Of a stretch of 64,000 nt of DNA, positions 8,811-15,554 are shown piece after piece. The position numbers and the translations under genes were made by a program. The stretch covers positions 248,001 through 312,000 of the forward strand of contig NZ_LOCQ01000058.1 of assembly GCF_001677885.1 (NCBI RefSeq), read 5' to 3'. Every line of letters begins with the position of its first letter. The first letter of the stretch is position 1. Source of the DNA: Janthinobacterium psychrotolerans (GTDB lineage: Bacteria; Pseudomonadota; Gammaproteobacteria; Burkholderiales; Burkholderiaceae_D). The notes under the pieces are model-generated. The model searched no databases and was not told where the DNA came from. It saw nothing but the letters and a program-made list of their open reading frames with translations.

Positions 8811-9572
8811 ATGAGCATCGGCGCGCATCTGCTGTTCCTGGCCTGCGTGGCGCTGGCCAGCTATGCGCAGAACCTGACCGGCTTTGCCTTCGGCCTGATC
8901 CTGCTGGGTCTTACCGCCGTGCTGCACCTGGCCAGCCTGGGCGACGTCGCCAATGTGGTCAGCGTGCTGGTGCTGGTCAATGCGGCCGTCACCTTCGGCC
9001 GCAGCACGCCCAAGCTGGCCTGGCCGGTGTTCGCGCCCTCGCTGGCCTGCAGCCTGGTGGGCGTCGGCGCCGGCGTGGCCCTGCTGGGCTGGTTCAGCGC
9101 GCAGCAGGTCAGCCTGCTGCGTTTTTTGCTGGGCTGCGCCATCATCGTCTGCGCATGCCTGCTGGTGCTGCGCGCCAGCGCCCGCGCAAGCCAGTCCGGC
9201 CTGCCCTCGTTCCTGTTTTTCAGTGGGGTATCCGGCGTAATGGGCGGCCTGTTCGCCAGCGCCGGCCCGCCCATGGTGTATCAGCTGTACCGCCAGCCAT
9301 GGCCGGCCGACATGATCCGCCATTCGCTGATCGTGCTGTTCGCCGCCAACGCCGTGCTGCGCTTGATACTGGTGCTGGCACACGGCCAGTTCAGCATGAC
9401 CGCCGTCTGGCTGACCGCCGAGGCGTTGCCGGTGGTGATGGGGCTGACCTGGCTGGCCCGCCGTTATCCGTCCCGCCTGCCGGTACAACAGGTCAGGCGC
9501 GCCGTATTCGTGCTGCTGCTGATCGCCGGCCTGGCACTGGTGCTGCCGCCGGTGCTGGCGTTGCTCGCTTGA
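8811..9572 (+). CDS. TauE/SafE-family membrane exporter, probable sulfolactate or sulfonate exporter
   Basis: 253-residue polytopic inner-membrane protein with about seven to eight hydrophobic segments and two related halves, typical of TauE/SafE. The second half carries the family-like GLFASAGPPMVYQLY region. The start at 8811 is 13 bases behind the sulfoquinovosidase stop. Members of this family export sulfite, sulfoacetate or sulfolactate. As the last gene of the cluster it would remove the C3-sulfonate end product that sulfo-ED bacteria cannot use. The family is clear from hydropathy and motifs; the exported anion is inferred. Confidence 0.8.
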   Translation: MSIGAHLLFLACVALASYAQNLTGFAFGLILLGLTAVLHLASLGDVANVVSVLVLVNAAVTFGRSTPKLAWPVFAPSLACSLVGVGAGVALLGWFSAQQVSLLRFLLGCAIIVCACLLVLRASARASQSGLPSFLFFSGVSGVMGGLFASAGPPMVYQLYRQPWPADMIRHSLIVLFAANAVLRLILVLAHGQFSMTAVWLTAEALPVVMGLTWLARRYPSRLPVQQVRRAVFVLLLIAGLALVLPPVLALLA

Positions 9573-9601
9573 TGCGTTTGCCAGACCGCATTTGCTGAGG
9601 C

Positions 9602-9629
9602 AAAAAAAAGCCCGCTACGGGAGCGGGCT
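9602..9629 (-). terminator. Rho-independent terminator of the first repeated small RNA
   Basis: On the minus strand AGCCCGCT and AGCGGGCT form an 8-bp stem with a 5-base loop followed by eight T residues. The same stem and T run occur at 11988-12015 and 15373-15400. No T run follows on the plus strand, so it does not obviously terminate the exporter gene. Confidence 0.85.
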
Positions 9630-9734
9630 GAATCTAATTCCTGTGAGGAAGTAGAGGAGACAGAAGCATCATGCCGGATCGCAAGCCATAAAACCACTTT
9701 ATATTGATGATATGGGAAATGCGATTTCGTGATA
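9602..9734 (-). ncRNA. Repeated structured small RNA, copy 1 of 3
   Basis: About 133 bases conserved with 11988-12121 and 15373-15507, all on the minus strand. From 5' to 3': a TTATCA-containing block, a variable segment, the invariant pyrimidine stretch GTCTCCTCTA (complementary to Shine-Dalgarno sequences), a hairpin at 9633-9655 (TCTA-TTCC / GGAA-TAGA), the constant GATTCAGCCCGCT, and the terminator. The hairpin stem differs in sequence between copies but keeps pairing, which argues for a functional RNA. It begins 29 bases after the stop of the aminotransferase gene, so it could have its own promoter or be a 3'-UTR-derived RNA. No known family name is claimed. Confidence 0.65.
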
Positions 9735-9763
9735 ACAGTGGCAATCAATGATTCCATGCAGCA

Positions 9764-10984
9764 TTATTTCGACGATTGCCCTTCCCCCGCCGCCGGCGCA
9801 CGCAGCATGTTCTTGATGCCGCGCAGCGCCTGGCGTACGCGCGCCTCGTTTTCGATCAGGGCAAAGCGCACGTACTCGTCGCCATACTCGCCGAAACCGA
9901 TGCCGGGCGACACGCTGACCCTGGCTTTTTCCAGCAGCAGCTTGGCAAATTCCAGCGAACCCAGGTGGCGATACGCTGGCGGGATATGGGCCCAGATATA
10001 CATCGAGGCCTTCGGCTTTTCCACCATCCAGCCCGCTTCGTGCAATCCCTTGACCAGCACGTCGCGGCGGCGCTGGTATTGCGCGCAGATGGCCGTCACG
10101 CAGCTTTGATCGCCTTCCAGCGCGGCAATCGCCGCCACCTGCACCGGCGTGAAACTGCCGTAGTCGTGGTAGCTCTTGATGCGCGCCAGGGCCGCCACCA
10201 GCTCGGCATTGCCGACCATGAAACCGATGCGCCAGCCCGCCATATTGTAGCTTTTCGACAGGGTAAAAAATTCGACGGCCACGTCGCGCGCCCCCGGCAC
10301 CTGCATGATGGAGGGCGCTGTCCAGCCGTCAAAGGTGATGTCGGCATAGGCCAGGTCGTGCACCACCAGGATGTCGTGCTGTTTGGCCAGCGCCACCACG
10401 CGCTCGAAAAACTCGAGCTCCACGCATTGCGCGGTGGGGTTGGACGGAAAGCCCAGCACCATCATCTTGGGCTTGGGATAGCTTTCGCGGATCGCGCGTT
10501 CCAGTTCGGCAAAAAAATCCACGCCGGGGCCCATGCGCACCGAACGGATATCGGCGCCGGCAATCACCGCGCCCCAGATATGGATCGGGTAGCTGGGGTT
10601 GGGCACCAGCACCGTATCGCCACGGTCCAGCGTCGCCAGCATCAAGTGGGCCAGGCCCTCTTTGGAGCCGATGGTGACGATGGCTTCGCTGTCGGGATCG
10701 ATGTCGACGGCGTAGCGCTGCTTGTACCAGTGGGAAATGGCGCGGCGCAGGCGCGGGATGCCCTTGGAGGCGGAATAGCCGTGCGTATCGGGCCGCTTTA
10801 CCGTATCGATGAGTTTATCGACGATATGGCTGGGCGTGGCGCCATCGGGATTGCCCATCGACATGTCGATGATGTCCTCGCCACGGCGGCGCGCGGCCAT
10901 CTTGAGCTCGGCGGTGATATTGAAAACGTAGGGGGGAAGACGATTGATGCGCGAAAAGCTGCGCGGAGTTTGGCTGTCGGTCAT
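9764..10984 (-). CDS. alaC: PLP-dependent aminotransferase, AlaC-like (glutamate-pyruvate type)
   Basis: 406-residue class I/II aminotransferase. The N-terminus [19 protein letters not shown] is typical of AlaC. Substrate and cofactor motifs include [15 protein letters not shown] and the PLP lysine in [10 protein letters not shown]. It transfers the amino group of glutamate to pyruvate, linking alanine to central nitrogen metabolism. The ATG at 10984 is chosen because the frame upstream has no family similarity. Some annotations put close relatives in methionine or homoserine metabolism, so exact specificity is less certain than the fold. The repeated small RNA follows its stop. Confidence 0.85.
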   Translation of the reverse strand: MTDSQTPRSFSRINRLPPYVFNITAELKMAARRRGEDIIDMSMGNPDGATPSHIVDKLIDTVKRPDTHGYSASKGIPRLRRAISHWYKQRYAVDIDPDSEAIVTIGSKEGLAHLMLATLDRGDTVLVPNPSYPIHIWGAVIAGADIRSVRMGPGVDFFAELERAIRESYPKPKMMVLGFPSNPTAQCVELEFFERVVALAKQHDILVVHDLAYADITFDGWTAPSIMQVPGARDVAVEFFTLSKSYNMAGWRIGFMVGNAELVAALARIKSYHDYGSFTPVQVAAIAALEGDQSCVTAICAQYQRRRDVLVKGLHEAGWMVEKPKASMYIWAHIPPAYRHLGSLEFAKLLLEKARVSVSPGIGFGEYGDEYVRFALIENEARVRQALRGIKNMLRAPAAGEGQSSK

Positions 10985-11075
10985 GATATCTCTGTACGTA
11001 AGCGCCCGGATCCGTCCGAGCGACGCTGGCGCAATGGGTGCGCCTGCAGCCATACTAACCCGGCGCCGTTCAGGC

Positions 11076-11104
11076 TGGCAAGAGCGCGATTGAAACGCTA
11101 CAAT
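11076..11104 (+). promoter_or_regulatory. Predicted sigma-70 promoter in the 10985-11289 intergenic region
   Basis: TGGCAA at 11076-11081 and TACAAT at 11099-11104 are separated by 17 bases, an acceptable vegetative promoter pointing at the pentapeptide-repeat gene with a leader of about 180 bases. The rest of the 305-bp gap between the two divergent genes shows no gene. Confidence 0.4.
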
Positions 11105-11289
11105 GGACGCCTGGTCGAAAATGAGCAAACCGGTTGGTAACCCGGTACGTGTTGAACTACAACATGCTCCCGCCCCACGCGGACCCACGACGCTGATCCT
11201 GGCTGTTACACCAGTCGGGGGTAGCGTTATGGTTCGTGCATGCTTCCCGCCGCGCCATCCCTCCCCCGCCTTTACGAGGAAATAAACGG

Positions 11290-11973
11290 ATGGCAATACA
11301 CGACACCACGGCAACCGATCTCACACTGGAACGCGCCGAACTCGAACAACTGCTGGCGCAATCGGTGCGTACCTTCCAGGGCTGCGCCTTTGACGACGCC
11401 GACCTGGCCCGGCTCGACCTGCAGGGCTGCGCCTTCGAGCGCTGCACCTTTACCAGCGCCAACCTGTTCGCCTGCAAGCTGGCGCGCACGACCTGGCGCC
11501 GCTGCCGGGCTGGCGGCGCCGACTTCGAATCCGTCGACGCCGTCGACGCCAGCTTCGAAGGCTGCGACCTGAACAACACCAAATGGCGGCGCGCCAAGCT
11601 CGCTTCCGTGTCCTGGCGCGGCTGCAAGCTGACCGGCGCCTCGTTCGAGGAAGTGGCGCACCTGGGTGCCAGCTTCGAAGACAGCCTGCTGATCGGCGCC
11701 GACCTGCGCGGCTTTTCCTTCCGCAAGGCCATCTTGAAGCAACTGGATTTTTCCGAAGCCTACCTGGCCGGCTGCGATTTCCGCGACGCCGTCTTCGAAG
11801 GCGGCAGCCTGCGCAATGCCGTATTGAAACTGGCAAAGTTCCAGGGCGCCGACCTGCGCGGCGCCGATATCGACGGCTTCAAGCTGACGGAAGCGGCGCT
11901 GTTCAAGGGTGCGGTGATTACCCATGCACAAGCGGCCAACTTCGTGCGCGAGCTGGGCATTTCCGTGATCTAG
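11290..11973 (+). CDS. Pentapeptide-repeat protein
   Basis: 227 residues with a run of A(D/N)LXX-type pentapeptides from about residue 25 to the end (for example [37 protein letters not shown]), predicted to fold as a right-handed quadrilateral beta-helix. The start at 11290 has AGGA at the right distance; the frame is open upstream to 11236 without a ribosome site. No signal peptide or membrane segment. Some pentapeptide proteins mimic DNA and bind gyrase, but nothing here proves that role. Likely monocistronic, ending just before the second small-RNA copy on the other strand. Confidence 0.85.
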   Translation: MAIHDTTATDLTLERAELEQLLAQSVRTFQGCAFDDADLARLDLQGCAFERCTFTSANLFACKLARTTWRRCRAGGADFESVDAVDASFEGCDLNNTKWRRAKLASVSWRGCKLTGASFEEVAHLGASFEDSLLIGADLRGFSFRKAILKQLDFSEAYLAGCDFRDAVFEGGSLRNAVLKLAKFQGADLRGADIDGFKLTEAALFKGAVITHAQAANFVRELGISVI

Positions 11974-11987
11974 AGAAAAATCCAGGC

Positions 11988-12121
11988 AAAAAAAAGCCCG
12001 CTGCGGGAGCGGGCTGAATCTAATTCCGTTAAGGAGTTAGAGGAGACAGGTGAATGATGCTGCATCGCGGCATAAAAAACCAATTGTCATTGATGATGAT
12101 AGAAATACGTTTTCATGATAA
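11988..12121 (-). ncRNA. Repeated structured small RNA, copy 2 of 3
   Basis: Second copy of the element. The minus strand shows TTATCATGAAAACG, then GTCTCCTCTA, the hairpin TCTAA-C-TCC / GGA-A-TTAGA with loop TTAAC, and the AGCCCGCT/AGCGGGCT terminator with eight T residues at 11988-12015. Stem bases differ from copies 1 and 3 while pairing is kept. The conserved part starts 19 bases after the stop of the MFS gene on the same strand. It converges with the pentapeptide gene, so its terminator lies 14 bases beyond that stop. Confidence 0.65.
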
Positions 12122-12140
12122 CCGGGCGAACGCTCGCTTT

Positions 12141-13370
12141 TCAGGCGGTGCGGCGTGACAGGCTCGTCATGAATTCACCGAGCCAGACCAGCAGCGCCAG
12201 CGAGGGGAAGGCCATGCCTGTCAACAAGGTCGCCTGCCAGCCATAACTGGCGTAGATCCAGCCGCCGATGGCCGAACCGGCTGCGCCACCGGCAAAGAAC
12301 AGCGCAAAATACAGGCCGTTCAGGCGGCCCCGCACTTCCGGGGCCAGGCTGAAGATGGCGCGCTGGCCCAGTACCAGGTTGGCGGCCACGCCCATGTCAA
12401 GCACGATGGAGGCCACTACCAGCAAGCCCAGCGCCAGGTGCGGCGATTGCGGTGCGAACATCGGCAAGGCAAACGCCACCATGCCGAGCATCAATGCGGC
12501 GGCCGTGGCCGGCAGAGTATGGCCCGCATCGGCCAGGCGGCCGGCGATCGGCGAGGCCACGGCGCCAGCCATGCCGACCAGGGCAAAGATGGCGATGCCG
12601 GTTTGCGACAGGCCAAACGCGGGGCTGGCCAGCACCAGCGGCGTGACGGTCCAGAACAGGCTGAAGGCGCCAAACAGGCCGGCGTGATAAGCGGCGCGGC
12701 GGCGCAGCACGGCCGTACCCGCCAGCAAATGCCACAGCGAAGCCATCAGCGCTGCATAGCGGATCTTCGATACCGGCCGGCGCACCGGCAAGGCGCGGCG
12801 CAAGACCATGGCCAGGCCCAGCATCAGTACGGCGGCGCCGCCAAACACCACATGCCAGCTGGCATGATCGGCCACCAGCGAGGCGGCCGGACGGGCCAGC
12901 ATAATGCCCAGCAACAAGCCGCTGACCACCTTGCCCACGGCCTGGCCGCGCGTCGCTTCTTTCGACAGGTGGGCGGCAAACGGCACGATCACCTGCGCCG
13001 CCACCGAGCCGAGGCCGATCGCCAGCGCGGCGGCCAGGAACACCAGCGGTCCGGTGCTGATCGCAGCGGCGATCAGCGCAGCGGCCGTGACCAGCAGGCC
13101 CGTAATGATCAGACGGCGGTTTTCCAGCAAGTCGGCCAGCGGCACCACGAACAGCAAGCCGAGCGTATAGCCGATTTGCGTCAGGGTGACAATCAGTCCG
13201 GCGGCCTTGGCCGACAGGCCGGTCGAGGCGCTGATCGGGCCGACCAGGGTTTGCGCGTAATACAGGTTGGCAACGATCAAGCCGGACGCGATTGCCAGCA
13301 GCAATATCATGCCGGACGAGATATCGGGCACCTCGCCGACCAGGGCGGAATGGTTGGAGGCCTTGTTCAT
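12141..13370 (-). CDS. Major facilitator superfamily transporter (drug/metabolite efflux type)
   Basis: 409-residue protein with about twelve hydrophobic segments. Loop 2-3 carries GYTLGLLFVVPLADLLENRRLI, a variant of MFS motif A, and the N-terminal half resembles the Bcr/YbdA/AraJ-type group. AGGAAATAAC before the ATG at 13370 fixes the start; the frame upstream of it is not family-like. It is divergently transcribed from a LysR regulator 119 bp away, the usual arrangement for a regulated efflux pump. Substrate unknown. Confidence 0.82.
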   Translation of the reverse strand: MNKASNHSALVGEVPDISSGMILLLAIASGLIVANLYYAQTLVGPISASTGLSAKAAGLIVTLTQIGYTLGLLFVVPLADLLENRRLIITGLLVTAAALIAAAISTGPLVFLAAALAIGLGSVAAQVIVPFAAHLSKEATRGQAVGKVVSGLLLGIMLARPAASLVADHASWHVVFGGAAVLMLGLAMVLRRALPVRRPVSKIRYAALMASLWHLLAGTAVLRRRAAYHAGLFGAFSLFWTVTPLVLASPAFGLSQTGIAIFALVGMAGAVASPIAGRLADAGHTLPATAAALMLGMVAFALPMFAPQSPHLALGLLVVASIVLDMGVAANLVLGQRAIFSLAPEVRGRLNGLYFALFFAGGAAGSAIGGWIYASYGWQATLLTGMAFPSLALLVWLGEFMTSLSRRTA

Positions 13371-13489
13371 GTTATTTCCTCGGTTGAATAAAGTAAGGCC
13401 ATTGTAGGGAATTTGGCGAAGAAGATAATTAGTGCATAATCGCTCTACACATTTCACATTAGATGAACAATCAAGGAGCCCTGCTTTTT
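13371..13489. promoter_or_regulatory. Divergent control region between MFS transporter and LysR regulator
   Basis: Contains TACAAT on the minus strand (13401-13406) as a likely -10 for the transporter and TTTGGC-17 bases-CATAAT (13412-13440) for the regulator. LysR proteins usually bind such a shared region and repress themselves while controlling the partner gene. No clear T-N11-A palindrome could be singled out by eye. Confidence 0.4.
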
Positions 13490-14413
13490 ATGGACAAGAT
13501 CAAGGCCATGCAGACCTTTGTGCGCATCGTCGAAGCGAACAGCTTCTCCAAGGCGGCCGAAACGCTGAACCTGCCGCGCGCGGCGTTGACCGCCACCATG
13601 CAGAAACTGGAAGCCTATCTCGGCACGCAGCTGCTGCAACGCACCACGCGCCGCCTGTCGCTGACGCCCGATGGCGCCGACTATTTCAGCCAGTGCGTGG
13701 CGATTTTGGGCGCCGTCGATGCGGCCGAACTGGCGTTTCGCGGTCCCGACGCCAACAAGCCGCGCGGCATGCTGAGGGTCAACCTGCCCGGTACCGTGGG
13801 GCGCACCCTGGTCATGCCACATATCGGGAAATTCCATGCAGCCTATCCGGCCGTGCAGCTGCACCTGAGCCTGACGGATCGATTGGTCGACCTGACCGAG
13901 GAAGGCATCGATTGTGCCTTGCGCGTGGGGCAATTGCAGGATTCGGCCTTTATCGGCAAGCGCATCGGCAACATGCGTTTCCTGACGTGCGCGGCGCCGG
14001 CCTACCTGGCGCGCCATGGCGCACCAGCCACGCTGGCCGACCTGCCGCGCCACTGTGGCGTGATGCATTTTTCAGGCCGCACGGGGCGCGCCTTCGACTG
14101 GGATTTTGTGCAGCAAGGGCAAGTGGTGCGGGTCGCCATGACGGGCATGGTGTCCGTCAACGATGCGCAAGCGAACCTGGCCTGCGTGCTGCAGGGCATG
14201 GGGCTGGGCCAGCTGGCCGTCTACCAGGCGCGCGAGCACCTGGCCAGCGGCGCGCTGGTGCCGCTGCTGGAAGATTGTCCGCCAACGCCGATGCCGATCT
14301 CGCTGCTGGCGCCGCAAGGGCGGCTGGCCGTGCCGAAGGTGCAGGCGTTCGCCGCCTGGCTGACGGCGCTGCTGGCGCAGCAAGACGATGTGCAGCAACC
14401 CGACTTGCACTGA
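13490..14413 (+). CDS. LysR-family transcriptional regulator
   Basis: 307 residues. The N-terminal winged helix-turn-helix is canonical (MDKIKAMQTFVRIVEANSF, with AAETLNLPRAALTATMQKLEAYLG as recognition region), followed by the two-lobed effector domain (about 95-300). The ATG at 13490 gives the family N-terminus and has AAGGAG 11 bases upstream; an ATG at 13463 in frame would add nine residues. Probable regulator of the divergent MFS transporter. Effector unknown. Confidence 0.88.
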   Translation: MDKIKAMQTFVRIVEANSFSKAAETLNLPRAALTATMQKLEAYLGTQLLQRTTRRLSLTPDGADYFSQCVAILGAVDAAELAFRGPDANKPRGMLRVNLPGTVGRTLVMPHIGKFHAAYPAVQLHLSLTDRLVDLTEEGIDCALRVGQLQDSAFIGKRIGNMRFLTCAAPAYLARHGAPATLADLPRHCGVMHFSGRTGRAFDWDFVQQGQVVRVAMTGMVSVNDAQANLACVLQGMGLGQLAVYQAREHLASGALVPLLEDCPPTPMPISLLAPQGRLAVPKVQAFAAWLTALLAQQDDVQQPDLH

Positions 14414-14440
14414 GGCCGGCGATCCGATGGCGCCAGTGGC

Positions 14441-15286
14441 TTAGTTCTCGGCAGTACAGTAATGCGTGCTTTCCTGCTTGTCGCGCGCCTGCACGTTGAC
14501 CAGCTTGCCCGCGCCGTCATAGGCGACATTGATGCTCTTTTCCTGCGGCATGACCACGGTCAGCATCAGCGAGCTGCCGCCATCGGTCACCATGAAGCCT
14601 TCGCTGACGGCCGCCTTCATGTCGAAAGCGTCGTCGCCTATCCTGATCACGCCGTCGACCACCTCGACATCGACCTTGCGCTTGACCAGCAGATTCTTGG
14701 TGTCGAGGCAGTTGATGCTCTGCTTCTTGCCGTCCACCAGCTTGGCTGCGGTCAGGAACAAGGCCTGGTTATTGAAGCTGCCAATGGCGCTGGTGTTGCT
14801 GCACACCAGGCCGATATCACCGCTCGACAGGCTGATGCTGCTTTCCTTGCCAGCCGGGCTGGACAGTAAGGACAGCATGCCGGTCTTGCCATCGTCAATG
14901 GAAATCGTGCCCAGGGTGCTGTACTGGCCCTTCTCGTCGCGCGTGCGCATCAGCATGGCCATTTTGGCGGCATGGAAATCGAGCTGCATGTCGCCAGACG
15001 CCACCTTGCCGTCGGCGCCGACCGTGACCACGGCATCCATCTTGCGCCCGTCGGGCATGCGCAAGCAGGAGCTGTTGTAGCTGCCAGCGAGCAATGGTCC
15101 CAGGGTTTTCCAGTAATCGAGCTTGCGCTCGGGCGCAGTCTCTGCCGCGGGCGCTTCGGCCGCCTGCGACGCTTCGGCAGCTTGCGCCTGCTTGTCTTCG
15201 GCGGCGGCCGGCTCTTCATTCTTGCTGCAGGCGCCCAGCAGCAGGCTCAGGGACATGGCGGACAGCAAGGCAGTGCGACGGATCAT
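14441..15286 (-). CDS. Predicted lipoprotein of unknown function
   Basis: 281 residues. A type II signal peptide ends in the lipobox LLGAC (Cys about 20), followed by an alanine/glutamate-rich linker (about 22-55) and a globular part with three further cysteines. It should be anchored in the inner or outer membrane facing the periplasm. I do not recognise a domain. It lies convergent to the LysR gene and is followed upstream by the third small-RNA copy on the same strand, so it may lie downstream of that RNA's terminator. Confidence 0.75.
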   Translation of the reverse strand: MIRRTALLSAMSLSLLLGACSKNEEPAAAEDKQAQAAEASQAAEAPAAETAPERKLDYWKTLGPLLAGSYNSSCLRMPDGRKMDAVVTVGADGKVASGDMQLDFHAAKMAMLMRTRDEKGQYSTLGTISIDDGKTGMLSLLSSPAGKESSISLSSGDIGLVCSNTSAIGSFNNQALFLTAAKLVDGKKQSINCLDTKNLLVKRKVDVEVVDGVIRIGDDAFDMKAAVSEGFMVTDGGSSLMLTVVMPQEKSINVAYDGAGKLVNVQARDKQESTHYCTAEN

Positions 15287-15372
15287 GAAGTGTCTCCAAA
15301 GAAAGGGAACCGTACGCTAGCATGGGAATTATATTTTTCGCAAGAGTGATTCGATTGCCGCTGAAAAAAGTC

Positions 15373-15507
15373 AAAAAAAAGCCCGCTGCAAGAGCGGGCT
15401 GAATCTATTTTCTTGGAGGAGAATAGAGGAGACGAATGAAGTATGCTGCATCGCGGCATATTATGCCAATTGATTGTGATAATGATAGAAATATGTTTTA
15501 CAAATAA
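15373..15507 (-). ncRNA. Repeated structured small RNA, copy 3 of 3
   Basis: Third copy. The minus strand shows a self-complementary GGCATAATATGCC, then GTCTCCTCTA, a hairpin TCTATTCT / AGAAAATAGA with loop CCTCCA, and the shared terminator at 15373-15400. This copy places a second anti-Shine-Dalgarno-like CCTCC in the hairpin loop. Compared with copies 1 and 2 the stem is rewritten on both sides. It starts 47 bases after the stop of the tail-specific protease gene. Confidence 0.65.
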
Positions 15508-15522
15508 CTGATTGCCTGCGCT

Positions 15523-15543
15523 GCCCCCGGCATTGCCGGGGGC
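15523..15543 (-). terminator. Strong hairpin after the tail-specific protease gene
   Basis: GCCCCCGGC and GCCGGGGGC form a perfect 9-bp stem with a 3-base loop, 11 bases after the protease stop. There is no T run, so it may act as an mRNA-stabilising or Rho-assisted stop before the third small RNA rather than as an intrinsic terminator. Confidence 0.45.
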
Positions 15544-15554
15544 CGGCTCAACGC

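Noticed and set aside
9602-9629. Bidirectional terminator serving the exporter gene
   Set aside because: The T run is present only on the minus-strand side; plus-strand sequence after the stem has no T run.
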